NCBI GenBank assembly: GCA_020633625.1
Contig: JACKDJ010000017.1
Span: forward strand, 35,095-99,094
Source of the DNA: Myxococcales bacterium
Lineage (GTDB): Bacteria; Myxococcota_A; Bradymonadia; REDH01
DNA: 64,000 nucleotides
Direction: 5' to 3'
Numbering within the stretch: the first letter of the stretch is position 1; every line of letters begins with the position of its first letter. The notes beneath the pieces are model-generated. The model was not told the DNA's origin. It saw nothing but the letters and a program-made list of their open reading frames with translations, and made no database searches. The position numbers and the translations under genes are program-made. Positions 1-9,478 of this stretch are shown here, piece by piece.

Positions 1-2692
1 GCAGCGCGAGCAGCATGCCTCGCCGGAGCGTATCCATCGTCTCGCCCTGCTCCCGAGCCTCGCCGCCCATCGTCGCAGACAGGCCTGGGTAGCGCGCGAC
101 GAGATCGTGGAGGAGGTCCGCTCGGATCGACGCGTTCACGTCGTCGGCGGTGACGATCGAGGTCTCGACGTCGGCCGTCACACTCACGACGCGGCGCCCG
201 TCTTCGCGCCGGATCGACGTGTACGACGAGCCGCGCTCGATGTGCGCAGCGACCCGCAGAGGAACCTCGGTACCGTCGGGCGCACGCAACAGGAGGTTGT
301 CGAGCCAGTACTCGCTCTGGCGCTCTTCGAGTGGTCGCCGCACATACACGCGGAGCTCGTCGCGGCCCCGCTGTTGCCGCACCGCCTCGGAACCAAAGAA
401 CGCCGAACGGACCTGCCGCGCCATCGACTCCTCGGTCAGTCCGTGCGCGCGCCCTTCGTCGGTGAGCGTGAGGTCGAGCTGCTCCTTGCCAGCCGAGAAG
501 CCGTCGTCGATCTCGACGACGCCGGCGTACGACCGGAGACGCTCGGCGAGGTCGGCTGCCGCTGCCTCCAGCACCGCCATGTCGCTGTGCGAGAGCTGTA
601 CGTCGACCGGTGAACCTGACGACGGGCCGGTCGAGAACCGGAACGTCAGCGACTCGATCCCGGGTACGTCGCCGACTCGCTGTCGCCAGCGACGCGTGAA
701 CTCCTGCGCGCCGATGTCGCGGTGGTCGATCGGGACCATGAACACGGTCACGGAGCCCAGATGGCTCGCGGCCGATCCACCCGACGAGCGCGCGCCGCCG
801 AACTGCGCGGCCGAGCCGACTTCCGCGTAGATCCCCCGACCGATCTCCGCTCCCGCGCCGTCCTCGTCACCCTCGGCGTGGAATCTGTTCTCGTCGAGCA
901 GCGCCCTCGCCTCGCGCTCGAGCCGCTCCACCACCTCTGCGGTCGCGTCGGCGGGGGTGCCAAACGGCATCTCGAGGGTCGCCGTTACGATGTCCCCCTC
1001 GATCCTCGGCATGAACGTGAACTGGATCTTCCCGGCCTTCACCACGCCGACGGTCAGCACCAGCGTGCACACCCCGAGCGCGATCGTGAGGTACCGCGCT
1101 CGGTAGGCGAACCGCACCGCGGGCTCGAAGACACGCGCGACGAAGAAGTCGAACAGGCGCCCGAACTGCTCCTGGCCATACTCGAGGGCGCCGAGCAGCC
1201 CCCCTCGGAAGGGACCCGACGTGTGGGCGAGGTGCGCGGGCAAGATGAACAAGCTCTCGAACAGCGAGATCATCAGGATGGTGATGACGATCACGGGGAT
1301 GACCCCCATGAACTTCCCCATCGTTCCCGGGATGAACATGATCGGGACGAACGCGATCACCGTCGTGAGCACCGAGAACACCACGGGTCCCGACACCTCG
1401 CGCGCTCCGTCGATCGCGGCCTGCAGCGGAGGTTTTCCGAGTGACCGGTGGTGGTAGACGGACTCGCCGATCACGATCGCGTCGTCGACGACGATGCCGA
1501 GCGTCAGGATGAACGCAAACAGCGAGATCATGTTCAGCGACGCGCCCACCACCGGCATCAAGAACATGGCGCCGAGGAACGAGATCGGGATGCCGAGCGT
1601 CACCCAGAAGGCCAGCTTCAGCTCGAGGAACGCGCCGAGCACCAGCAGCACGAGCACGAGCCCCATCCGAGCGTTTCGCAGCAGAAGCGAGATGCGGTCG
1701 CGGTAGATCTCCGAGCGGTCGTTGACGACGTCGACGCTGATCCCGGACGGCAGCGTCGGCTCGACCTCTTCGAGGAACGCGCGGACGTGGTCGGTGACGC
1801 CGATCGGCGTCTGGTCGCCGACGCGAAACACACGCAAGATCGCAGCTCTCTCCCCGTTGAACCGAGCGGACTGGTCCGTCTCGCGGAAGCCGTCGTCGAC
1901 GTGGGCGACGTCGCGCACCCGGACCAGGCTGCCGTCGGTGTTTGCCCGGATGACGATGTCTTCGAACTCCGGGCCGACGTCGCGACGCTCGGTCGTGCGC
2001 AGCAAGACTTCTCCCGCCGGCGTGCGAAGTCCGCCCGCTGGCAGGTCCACCGACGCCTGACGAACCGCGGCCGCGACGGCCTCGATCGTCAACCCATACT
2101 GCCGGAGCGACGACTCGCTCACCTCGATGCCGATCTCGGGGGGGCGGACTCCCGAGAGCTCGACCAGCGTCACCTCCCCGCGCGCGAGCAGGGCCTCGCG
2201 CATGTCGACGGCAACGCGCCGAAGCTCGCGCTCGTCGACGTCGCCGTGCAGGACGATACGGATGTTCTCCTGGCGGTTCACCGATGCCGCGACGACCGGC
2301 CGCTCGGCGTCCTGCGGGAACAGGGTGATGCGGTCGACGGCGCTCTTGATGTCCGCGAGCGCCGCGTCGCGGTTCACGCCGGTGAGCAGCTCAACGGTCA
2401 CGGAGCCCACGCTCTCGGAGGCCGTCGCCGTGACGGTCTTGATGCCGTCGAGGCCGCGCACCGCCTCTTCGACCGGCAGCACGACGCCCTGTTCGACTTC
2501 GGACGGAGACGCGCCCGGGTAGGGCACGGTCACGGTGATCGTGTCGAGCGTAAACTCCGGGAAGACCTCCTGACGAATCGTCGGGGCTGCGACCAGGCCT
2601 CCGGCGAGCAGCATGACCATCGCGACGTTGGCCGCGACGGGGTTCGACGCCATCCAGGCGACGGCCCCACGGACGTCCTGCGCCGCGCTCAT
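1..2692 (-). CDS. RND efflux permease (AcrB/CzcA superfamily), 3' end outside window
   Basis: Inner-membrane proton-driven pump subunit of a tripartite efflux system. About 897 residues are visible from the ATG at 2692 to the window edge; members normally have 1000-1100, so only the C-terminal membrane bundle is missing. The N-terminus (GAVAWMASNPVAANVAM) is the usual first transmembrane entry. The TM4 proton-relay pair is present as IVVDDAIVIGES near residue 402, after a porter-domain region with the family motif VTVPYPGASPSEVE. The start codon overlaps the fusion-protein stop in an ATGA, so the two are translationally coupled, and an outer-membrane factor precedes them. Substrate cannot be read; metal-type His/Met clusters were not noticed, so a multidrug or small-organic role is slightly favoured (inference). 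Confidence 0.93.
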   Translation of the reverse strand, partial: MSAAQDVRGAVAWMASNPVAANVAMVMLLAGGLVAAPTIRQEVFPEFTLDTITVTVPYPGASPSEVEQGVVLPVEEAVRGLDGIKTVTATASESVGSVTVELLTGVNRDAALADIKSAVDRITLFPQDAERPVVAASVNRQENIRIVLHGDVDERELRRVAVDMREALLARGEVTLVELSGVRPPEIGIEVSESSLRQYGLTIEAVAAAVRQASVDLPAGGLRTPAGEVLLRTTERRDVGPEFEDIVIRANTDGSLVRVRDVAHVDDGFRETDQSARFNGERAAILRVFRVGDQTPIGVTDHVRAFLEEVEPTLPSGISVDVVNDRSEIYRDRISLLLRNARMGLVLVLLVLGAFLELKLAFWVTLGIPISFLGAMFLMPVVGASLNMISLFAFILTLGIVVDDAIVIGESVYHHRSLGKPPLQAAIDGAREVSGPVVFSVLTTVIAFVPIMFIPGTMGKFMGVIPVIVITILMISLFESLFILPAHLAHTSGPFRGGLLGALEYGQEQFGRLFDFFVARVFEPAVRFAYRARYLTIALGVCTLVLTVGVVKAGKIQFTFMPRIEGDIVTATLEMPFGTPADATAEVVERLEREARALLDENRFHAEGDEDGAGAEIGRGIYAEVGSAAQFGGARSSGGSAASHLGSVTVFMVPIDHRDIGAQEFTRRWRQRVGDVPGIESLTFRFSTGPSSGSPVDVQLSHSDMAVLEAAAADLAERLRSYAGVVEIDDGFSAGKEQLDLTLTDEGRAHGLTEESMARQVRSAFFGSEAVRQQRGRDELRVYVRRPLEERQSEYWLDNLLLRAPDGTEVPLRVAAHIERGSSYTSIRREDGRRVVSVTADVETSIVTADDVNASIRADLLHDLVARYPGLSATMGGEAREQGETMDTLRRGMLLAL

Positions 2693-3921
2693 CGACCCTC
2701 CGCGGGTGCGCCCGAGCCGTCGGCTTCGGCGCCAGAGACGCGTAGCTCCATCCCGGCGACGGGTGTGGCGACGTGGCTCGAGACGACCGTCTCTCCGGCC
2801 GCCACGCCAGCGCGGATCTCGACAGTGTCGGCGTCGCCGCCGACGATGTCGACCTCGCGGATCTCGAGGCGGCTCTCGGGACCGACCACGTAGACGAACG
2901 TGCCGCGGTGGACGACGCTGCGCGGCAGCACGATGACATGTTCATCGCGGTCGGCGTCGAGCGCGAGGGTTACCCACGACCCGAGCAAGAGCGGGACGGC
3001 GCCCTGCGCGCGCGTCGCGGCGGCGTCGGGGCCGAGGAGCAGGGGGTCCTCGACCTCGACGAGCACCGTCGCCATTCGAGCCGCGGCGTCGACCGAGCCG
3101 AGGAGGCGAACCACCCGACCGGTGCGCTCGACCGTCCGCTCCCCGACCTGTTGACGCACGACGGCGCCGCCGCCGACCTCGGAGTTATAACCGGGGATCG
3201 CGATCTCGCCGATGTGGTCGAGCGGGACGCGGACCTCGACCCAGAACCGGTCTGTCGCGACGAGCGTCGCTATGGGTGTCTGCGCCGACAGCAGCTGGCC
3301 GAGCTCGACGCTCTCGCTGAGGACCATCGCGTCGAACGGGGCGCGGACGCGCGTCCGCGTGATCGCGAGGTTGGCGCGCTCAAGCCGCGCGCGGGCGGCG
3401 TCGACGGCGACCTGCGCCGCGCGCATCTGGGGCTGCCGCAGCGCCAGGGCTGCGTCGCCACCGTCGGCCCCGGGCTCCCCCTGGAACAGCGCCCACTCAC
3501 GCTCGGCGATGTAGCCGCGGCCGCGCTCGAGCTCGACGTTCGTCTCGGCCTGGGCGAGCAGCGCGGCGGCCTCATCGGCCGCGATCCGGTACTCGCGCCC
3601 GTCGACGCCCACGAGGTCCGCGCCCTCTGTGACGATTCCGCCGACCTCCAGCGCCGGGTTGACGCTCGTCACGCGCCCGGCGACCTCGACCTGAACGACG
3701 GTCTGCCGCGCCGGGACGACGGAACCCTGCGCCTCGACGTGGACGCGCACGTCGCGCGCCTGCGCCGTGATCACCTCGACCAGCGGTGCTTCGCGCGACG
3801 GCGGGGCCTGCGGCGGCGGTTCCTTGGAGTCGATCCAGTGCTTGGCGACGAGCACGGCCGCCGCGAGGACCAGGATCGGGAGGATTGTGTTGAGAACAAT
3901 CGCGTCGAATAGCTTCTTCAT
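2689..3921 (-). CDS. RND membrane-fusion protein (HlyD family periplasmic adaptor)
   Basis: Periplasmic adaptor of 410 residues that links the downstream RND permease to the upstream outer-membrane factor. The first 27 residues hold a basic start (MKKLFDAIV) and one hydrophobic anchor. A proline-rich stretch follows, then the lipoyl-like half-motif (VHVEAQGSVVPARQTVVQVE), an Ala/Glu-rich alpha hairpin (about residues 120-205), and the second lipoyl half with VRAPFDAMVLS. Beta-barrel and membrane-proximal domains make up the rest. I placed the start at MKKLF because it gives an ATGA overlap with the outer-membrane-factor stop and a normal anchor; a longer reading from 4038 would run through the neighbouring gene. 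Adaptors of this form usually accompany CzcA/AcrB-type pumps. Confidence 0.93.
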   Translation of the reverse strand: MKKLFDAIVLNTILPILVLAAAVLVAKHWIDSKEPPPQAPPSREAPLVEVITAQARDVRVHVEAQGSVVPARQTVVQVEVAGRVTSVNPALEVGGIVTEGADLVGVDGREYRIAADEAAALLAQAETNVELERGRGYIAEREWALFQGEPGADGGDAALALRQPQMRAAQVAVDAARARLERANLAITRTRVRAPFDAMVLSESVELGQLLSAQTPIATLVATDRFWVEVRVPLDHIGEIAIPGYNSEVGGGAVVRQQVGERTVERTGRVVRLLGSVDAAARMATVLVEVEDPLLLGPDAAATRAQGAVPLLLGSWVTLALDADRDEHVIVLPRSVVHRGTFVYVVGPESRLEIREVDIVGGDADTVEIRAGVAAGETVVSSHVATPVAGMELRVSGAEADGSGAPAEGR

Positions 3922-5375
3922 CGGGCAGCGGTCGGGTCGGTCGTCGAGCCTGCCGCCTCGGGGGAGCCCGGTGCAGCGGAGAAGTAGGAGCGTGGATCGC
4001 CGCCGAGGGCGCGGTAGAGCGCCACGCGATAGCTCCACAGGGTGCGGATCGCCGCGAGGCGCTCCTGCTCGAGGCGCTCGAGCGTCTGCTGCGCGACGAG
4101 CACGCGCGGGTAGTCGACGCCGCCGCGGCCGAACTGCACCCGCATGACGTCGAGCGTCGTGCGCGCCGTGCCGAGCTGAGTGTCGATCTCGTCGAGGTAG
4201 GCGCGCTGGCCGGCTTCGCGTGCGAGCGCGTCTTCGACCTCGCGCATCGCCGCGATGAGCGCGCCGCGAAGCTGCGCGAGGCGCTCGTCGACGACCGCCG
4301 TGGTCCGATCGACCTCTGCGCTACGGCGCCCGCCGTCGATCAGCGGCTGGACCAGCCCGACGGCGAGGTTCCAGACGAAGTCATCGAACAGGTCGGCGAG
4401 CGACGAGGCCTGCAGCCCGATCGAGCCGCTGAGCCGGATGCTGGGCAGCCGGTCCGCGACGGCGGCGGCCGCGCGTGCGTCGGCGGCGTGCGCGCGTCGC
4501 ATCGCCGCGTGCAGGTCTGGGCGCCCGAGGAGGAGGTCGGCGGGGACGCCGAGCTCCGGGGTCGGGGGCAGGGCGGGCAGCGAAGTGGGGAGCTCGATTC
4601 GCGCGGCGGCGTCGGGGGCCTCGCCGGTGAGGGCGGCGATCCGGAGGGCCGCCCCGGTCCGGGCCGCGCCGATGAGCGGCAGCTGGGCGTCGAGCGCTTC
4701 GGCCGCCTGACGCTGCTGCAGGGCGTCGGCGGCGACGCCAAGCCCCATCGACAGCCGCTCGACGGCCAGCTCCTGGAGCTGGCGGTTCGTCGCGGCCTGT
4801 CGCGCCGTCAGCGCCTCCCGCTCGCTGTGGAACGCCGCGTCGAGCCACGCCTCGACCGTCTCGGCGGTCAGGCTCACGGCGACGGCAGCGGCATCGTCGG
4901 CGGCCGCGTCCCGGTCGTACGCCACGGCCGCGCGCTGTCCGCGGATCCGCCCCCACACGTCGAGCTCGTACGACGCCGCGAGCGAGAGCGAGAGCCGCCC
5001 ATTCGTCGACGCCTGGGTTCCGGCCGGGGTCGCCTGCAGCGTCCGGGCACGCGCCGCGTTCGCCTCGAGATTCACGGTCGGCCACAGCGCGCCGCCGGCG
5101 ACGCGCACGGCGGCATCGGCTTGCGCGAGCCGCGCGTCAGCGGCGGCGAGCGTCGGGCTGCCCGCGAGCACGGCGCCAACGAGCGCGTCGAGGCGCGGGT
5201 CGCCGATGGCCCGCCACCAGTCGCCGGCGCCGACCCCGTCGGGCAAGGGCTCCGACGGCGCCGAGAACGCAGCCGGCGCCTCGACCGTCGCGTCCGGAAT
5301 GGTCGTGGCGCGCGGTGCACAGCCAGCGACCGCGCAGACCACAAGGCCGCGCAGCAGCAGAGTTCTCTCACTCAT
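3918..5375 (-). CDS. TolC/NodT-type outer-membrane efflux lipoprotein
   Basis: Outer-membrane channel subunit of 485 residues, first gene of the efflux operon. The start MSERTLLLRGLVVCAVAGC gives a lipoprotein signal with lipobox VAGC; a start at 5411 would add an uncharged leader before it and is less likely. Two tandem outer-membrane-efflux (OEP) domains follow, rich in Ala, Gln and Arg heptad-like helices (for example LAAADARLAQADAAVRVAGG and TLDVMRVQFGRGGVDYPRVL). It contains the NodT-type lead GDWWRAIGDPRLDALV. The stop overlaps the fusion-protein ATG. Its upstream region is the 5.5-5.9 kb minisatellite array, so the operon promoter must lie in or close to that array. Confidence 0.93.
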   Translation of the reverse strand: MSERTLLLRGLVVCAVAGCAPRATTIPDATVEAPAAFSAPSEPLPDGVGAGDWWRAIGDPRLDALVGAVLAGSPTLAAADARLAQADAAVRVAGGALWPTVNLEANAARARTLQATPAGTQASTNGRLSLSLAASYELDVWGRIRGQRAAVAYDRDAAADDAAAVAVSLTAETVEAWLDAAFHSEREALTARQAATNRQLQELAVERLSMGLGVAADALQQRQAAEALDAQLPLIGAARTGAALRIAALTGEAPDAAARIELPTSLPALPPTPELGVPADLLLGRPDLHAAMRRAHAADARAAAAVADRLPSIRLSGSIGLQASSLADLFDDFVWNLAVGLVQPLIDGGRRSAEVDRTTAVVDERLAQLRGALIAAMREVEDALAREAGQRAYLDEIDTQLGTARTTLDVMRVQFGRGGVDYPRVLVAQQTLERLEQERLAAIRTLWSYRVALYRALGGDPRSYFSAAPGSPEAAGSTTDPTAAR

Positions 5376-5924
5376 CCGATGTCGCCCCGTCCTCGTGGGG
5401 GAGCGCGGCAAGTCTCACCTGCCGCGCCGCGCAAGAACAGACTTCGAGGCCCCAATGTCAAGGGCGAGCGCGCACCCCGCCCCCCTTCCCGAAGGTAATG
5501 TCCCGATCCACCCCGGCCCCCTTCCCGAAGGTAATGTTCGGTCGGATTCCGGCGCCGAGTGCCTTCCCGCACCCGGCGCCGAGTGCCTTCCCGAGGGTAA
5601 TGTTTCGGGTCGGTTTCCGGCGCCGAGTGACTTTCCGCCGAGCTCCTTCCCGAGGGTAATGTCTCGGGTCGGTTTCCGGCGCCGAGTGCCTTCCCGCCGA
5701 GTGCCTTCCCGAGGGTAATGTTTCGGGTCGGTTTCCGGCGCCGAGCGCCTTCCCCCGGCGCCGAGCGTCTTCCCGAGGGTAATGTCTCGGGTCGGTTTCC
5801 GGCGCCGAGCGCCTTCCCGAGGGTAATGTCTCGGGTCGGTTTCCGGCGCCGAGCGCCTTCCCGAGGGTAATCTCTCGGGTCGGTTTCAGGCATCTCCCGT
5901 CCAGTATCACCGGCTCCGGCGAGC
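5376..5924. repeat. Minisatellite array 1 (non-coding, 8 cores) upstream of the efflux operon
   Basis: A 549-bp stretch with no credible gene. Eight copies of a unit whose minus-strand core is ACATTACCCTCGGGAAGG lie at about 5484-5887; the TAAT of the plus-strand core falls at 5496, 5532, 5598, 5657, 5716, 5780, 5824 and 5868. The last four-to-six copies extend to a 44-nt unit containing GGTCGGTTTCCGGCGCCGAG; longer spacings (59-66 nt) come from partial duplication of the GAGTGCCTTCCC segment. The two most operon-proximal copies read CCTTCCCGAAGG instead of CCTTCCCGAGGG, so the array diverges at that end. Long open frames cross it in several frames only because the unit lacks stops; none has a proper start. 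It shares its TACCYTCGGG core with array 2, in opposite orientation. Confidence 0.9.
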
Positions 5925-7223
5925 CTACCGCGGAGCTCCTAGCACCGCTTCCCACACCGAGTCGGAGAAGCCCCCGACTTCGGCGAAGAAGTCGTTCGTC
6001 AGGATTGCGACGCACGTGTGCGATGTCGGCTCGAAGAATAGCTCGCCGCGAAACCCCATCGTCGACCCCGTGTGTCCGACGACGGCCCAGCCCGCGCGCT
6101 GCATCCGCTGAATGCCATAACCGTACGGGGTGGGCGTCCCGTCTGCCAACAGCGCCGGACCGAGCATCGCGTCGGTGTCGTCGCCGACGATCTCCCCGGT
6201 CGCCACGCGGTCGATCCACGTGCACAGGTCGCGCCCGTTCGAGATCATTCCGCCGGCAGACCACGCCCACGACGCGTGGACGAGGTCGGTCGCCTCGTTG
6301 CCGAGCGTATGGCCCCGCACGAACGCCGCGTCGGACTCTGCCGGCTGCGAATAGCTGTCGGCGAGGCCCTGCGGATCCAAGATGCGCTCTCGCAGAGCTT
6401 GGTCGTAGCGCTCTCCGGTGGCCGCCTCGATGATCAGGCCGAGGAGAAAGTAGCCGGTGTTGGTGTACGAGTAGGCCTCGCCAGGCGGGTGGACGCGGCC
6501 GTGGGAATCGGCGAAGCGCACCACGTCGATCGGGTCGGCAGGGTCGGCGCCGAGCGGTACGAAAGCGGCGTCGTCGGTGTAGTTGTAGATGCCGCTCTGA
6601 TGGTCGAGGAGCGTCCGCACCGTCACACCGTCGCCGAAGTCGAACCCGGGTACCCACCCGTCGACCGTGTCGTCGATCCCGATCAGGCCGTCCTGAATCA
6701 GGAGCAGCGTCAGCGCCGCCGTGAACGTCTTCGTGATCGAGCCAACGCGTAGCCGGTCGTCGGGCTCCATTGTGGTGCCGTCGCGTGTGCTCGCGAGGCC
6801 GGCAGCCGCCGCGTAGTTCCCCAGCGTCGGACTCGAGACCCGGATGGTGATCCCCGGTGCGCCGACCACGTCCGGCGCGTCCATGAGCAGTGCGTCGAGC
6901 CGCTCCCTGATCGCGGGGTCGAACGGGTCGCCCGCGTCGGCGTCGACGTCGACCTCGACTACGGCGTCGCCGATGCTGCCGTCGACCGTGGCGTCGAGAC
7001 CGCCGGAGTCGTCGACGACCTCGTCGGTGTCGTTGGCGGGGTCGGTCTCTTCGCCGTCGGTTGGCGTCAGATCCGCCGCGCCCGCGTCGTCGGACCCTTC
7101 GCCCCGTGCTTCGTTCTGTGCGCAGCCAGCAGCGCAAGCGCCGACCGCCAGCGCGAGGGCGACGCTGGCCGGCCGCGTGAACGACGTCAGCACGGAGCGC
7201 GCCGCGCGAGGGTGTGTCTTCAT
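5925..7223 (-). CDS. Serine hydrolase lipoprotein, beta-lactamase/D,D-peptidase family (class C fold)
   Basis: A 432-residue exported serine hydrolase. The start MKTHPRAARSVLTSFTRP gives a Tat- or Sec-like signal ending in a lipobox (CAAGC), then an Asp/Ala/Gly-rich linker of about 60 residues. All three active-site elements of the family are visible: SxxK in VGSITKTFT near residue 161, YxN in YSYTNTGYFLLG near 254, and HTG in GHTGSTMGF near 381. Typical roles are peptidoglycan D,D-carboxypeptidase, esterase or beta-lactamase; no feature chooses between them. It is a single gene: array 1 lies beyond its 3' end and a 160-bp gap separates it from the upstream aldolase gene. A much longer reading in another frame is an artefact of the repeat array. 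Confidence 0.9.
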   Translation of the reverse strand: MKTHPRAARSVLTSFTRPASVALALAVGACAAGCAQNEARGEGSDDAGAADLTPTDGEETDPANDTDEVVDDSGGLDATVDGSIGDAVVEVDVDADAGDPFDPAIRERLDALLMDAPDVVGAPGITIRVSSPTLGNYAAAAGLASTRDGTTMEPDDRLRVGSITKTFTAALTLLLIQDGLIGIDDTVDGWVPGFDFGDGVTVRTLLDHQSGIYNYTDDAAFVPLGADPADPIDVVRFADSHGRVHPPGEAYSYTNTGYFLLGLIIEAATGERYDQALRERILDPQGLADSYSQPAESDAAFVRGHTLGNEATDLVHASWAWSAGGMISNGRDLCTWIDRVATGEIVGDDTDAMLGPALLADGTPTPYGYGIQRMQRAGWAVVGHTGSTMGFRGELFFEPTSHTCVAILTNDFFAEVGGFSDSVWEAVLGAPR

Positions 7224-7383
7224 CGGGGATCCGCTTCGAGGTGCCCGGGTCGAGCCGCCGTGCATCGTCGCAGAGAGTCGGGCGCATCGCCACTCGGACA
7301 CGCGGTCACGCATGTCGCGAGTGGCGCCTCGGCGGCAGGGAGGGTGGAGGCGGGCCGGCGGTCGGTGCCCGCGGTCGCAACGG

Positions 7384-8598
7384 CTAGAGGAAGCAGCGGC
7401 CCTGCCCCCGGTACGTTGGCTCCGTCGCCTCGATCTCGCCCCCGCGCACCAAGTGGTACTCGGAGAAGCGCTCGGCGAGCTCGCCGGCCTTGGCGTGGCG
7501 AAAGAAGATCGGATCGCCGATCCGGGGTTGGGTGGCGCCTGGCATCACGATCAGCGGCGTCTGGACCTCCCCGGCCCCCTCCATCGCGACATAGCGCAGC
7601 CCTAACGGGACCCACGGCAGCGGCAGCTTGTCAGCCCCGGGCTCACCCGAAGCGACGTACCCGCCACCCGCGCAGGTCACGTACCCGGCGTCCGAGACGC
7701 GGCACACCTCCAGCGCGAAGTATGCCGCTGCCTCCAGCTCGAGCCCCGCGAAGTAGTCGAACAGGTGCGGTGCTAGGAATCCGGAGCCCGCCGTCACCTC
7801 GGTCACTACGGGCTCCGCGGCCGTGAGCGGCACGCTCCCGGTGCCGCCGCCGTTCACGAGGACGACGTCGTGCCCATCCGCTCGTAGCGCCTCGACTGCC
7901 TCTGCGCGAAGCAGCGCGACTGCCGGCTGCGCGACACGCTTCAGCGCCCGTTTCACCGGGTTCATCATCGGCGCGAAGGGGTTCGCGTCCTGAACGCCGG
8001 CGACGTGCGCCTCGTACCCCATCAGCCCGGCGACCCGGACGCCCGCCGTCTGCGCGGCGAGGCGCGCGAGACTCACCGCGCCGGCGGCCGAACGGACCGG
8101 GCTCCTCCGCGCTCCGAGATGCACGCGCCCGCCGGCGGGGCGATACGAGACGTCTAGCTCGATCACCGCGGCCAGCTCGATGCCAGCGCGTCGCCCAGCC
8201 ACACCGAGCGCCGAGACGTGCTCCTCGCAGTCGACGACGTGCCACAGGACGCGCCCTTCCGCCGCGCGTTGTGCGAACGCGTCGAGAGCGCGCGCCTGGA
8301 CCGTCGGGTATGCGACGAAGAGGTCGTCGAACCCCTCGTCGCACAGGAAGACCGCCTCTTCGGTCGAGAAGCACATCAGGCCCACGAAGTCCGGGCCGCC
8401 GCGCGCCAGGATTCGGCGCAGAAGGCCGGTGTGCCGGACCGACTTCGACGCAACCCGCAGCGTCTTGCGGCCCGACGCTCCCGCGAGCAGTCGCGCCCGG
8501 ATCAAGTCGACGTTGCGGTCGAGCGCATCCAGATCAACGAACGCCGCCGGGAGTCGAACCCCGGACGCCGCCCGGTAGAGAGTCATCGGGTTCGCCAT
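7384..8598 (-). CDS. PLP-dependent amino-acid deaminase/aldolase (alanine racemase N-terminal fold, D-threonine aldolase-like)
   Basis: A 404-residue fold-type III PLP enzyme. The N-terminal TIM barrel carries the Schiff-base lysine in VASKSVR (Lys52), preceded by the family opening PAAFVDLDALDRNVDLIR. The C-terminal beta domain ends with FFRHAKAGELAERFSEYHLV and TYRGQGRCFL, close to the ending I associate with annotated amino acid deaminase/aldolase proteins. Cleavage or deamination of a 3-hydroxy D-amino acid is the expected chemistry; the real substrate is unknown. The usual partner in actinobacteria, an FAD lactone oxidase, is absent here. The ATG at 8598 is 54 bp from the edge of minisatellite array 2, so any promoter would touch the array. 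Confidence 0.85.
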   Translation of the reverse strand: MANPMTLYRAASGVRLPAAFVDLDALDRNVDLIRARLLAGASGRKTLRVASKSVRHTGLLRRILARGGPDFVGLMCFSTEEAVFLCDEGFDDLFVAYPTVQARALDAFAQRAAEGRVLWHVVDCEEHVSALGVAGRRAGIELAAVIELDVSYRPAGGRVHLGARRSPVRSAAGAVSLARLAAQTAGVRVAGLMGYEAHVAGVQDANPFAPMMNPVKRALKRVAQPAVALLRAEAVEALRADGHDVVLVNGGGTGSVPLTAAEPVVTEVTAGSGFLAPHLFDYFAGLELEAAAYFALEVCRVSDAGYVTCAGGGYVASGEPGADKLPLPWVPLGLRYVAMEGAGEVQTPLIVMPGATQPRIGDPIFFRHAKAGELAERFSEYHLVRGGEIEATEPTYRGQGRCFL

Positions 8599-8651
8599 GT
8601 CGCGATGTTAGCCGTCCCGAAGCGAGAGCGATACACGCCGCATCTCGCCGT

Positions 8652-9345
8652 CCGAAACTACCTTCGGGCGGGTCGCCGGGAAACTACCTTCGGGCGGGTC
8701 GCCGGGGGTCGCCGGGCCGTCGCCGGGCCGGTCCGAAACTACCTTCGGGCAGGTGCCCGGTCGGCAAACTAGAACTACCTTCGGGCAGGTGCCCGGTCGG
8801 CAAACTACCTTCGGGCAGGTGTCGGGGGGTTGGCGGGTGTCGGGGCCGCAAACTACCTTCGGACGGGTGTCGGAGGGGCCGCAAACTACCTTCGGGCGGG
8901 CGTCGGAGAAGACGCCCGGGGGGCGGGCGTCGGAGAAGACGCCCGGGGCGCCCAGGGGCGGCAAACTACCTTCGGGCGGGTGTCGGGGGGCGCCGGGGAG
9001 AACTACCTTCGGGCGGGTCGCGAAGGGCGGGTCGGGCCCCCGCGAAAACTACCCTCGGGCGGGTCGCGAAGGGCGGGTCGCGAAGGCCGCGGAAAACTAC
9101 CCTCGGGCGGGTCGCGAAAGGCCGGCGGGTCGCGAAGGCCGCGAGAACTACCTTCGGGTGGGTCGCGGGAGAGGGGCGCAAACTACCTTCGGGCGGGTGT
9201 CGGAGAACTACCTTCGGGCGGGGTGCCGGCGAACTACCTTCGGGCGGGGTGCCGGCGGGTCGCGAAGGCCGCGGAAAACTACCCGCGGGCGGGGTGCGGG
9301 CGGGGCGGCCCTCGGGCGGGGTGCGGGCGGGGCGCCCAGGCCAGG
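8652..9345. repeat. Minisatellite array 2 (16 cores), non-coding spacer 8599-9478
   Basis: The 880-bp spacer between two divergent genes is mostly a degenerate tandem array. The core AACTACCTTCGGGCGGG starts at 8656, 8682, 8737, 8773, 8803, 8851, 8884, 8964, 9001, 9047, 9095, 9146, 9181, 9206, 9232 and 9277. Spacing is irregular (25 to 80 nt), with GTCGCCGGG-, GTGTCGG- or GTCGCGAAGG-type fillers. Copies at 9047 and 9095 read TACCCTCGGG, identical to the core of array 1 on its minus strand. Inside the array a 20-nt hairpin (GGGCGTC stem, GGAGAA loop, GACGCCC stem) occurs twice, at 8898-8917 and 8925-8944. Open frames crossing the array encode only repeat peptides and lack starts. From 9346 to 9478 I see nothing beyond the leader of the next gene. 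Confidence 0.9.
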
Positions 9346-9478
9346 CCGCGGCGCGGTGCTGGAGCGCTGAGCGGTATCGCCCAGGCCGCGCGTGAGTTGG
9401 GCTCGGCCGATCGGCGTGCTACCGTGCGCGTCGCGCGCCGGCGCCGTCCTGCGCGCGTCGCTCGTCCCCACCGCGCCC

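Noticed and set aside
5458..7293. A long minus-strand open frame running through array 1 and the serine hydrolase gene, giving an apparent Arg-rich protein of 611 residues
   Set aside because: It lies in a different frame from the hydrolase with its intact SxxK, YxN and HTG motifs, is Arg/Gly-rich low complexity, and reaches its length only because the repeat units lack stops.
5376..9345. CRISPR array
   Set aside because: Repeats are only 10-18 nt conserved, spacing is irregular, spacers are related to one another, and no cas gene is nearby.
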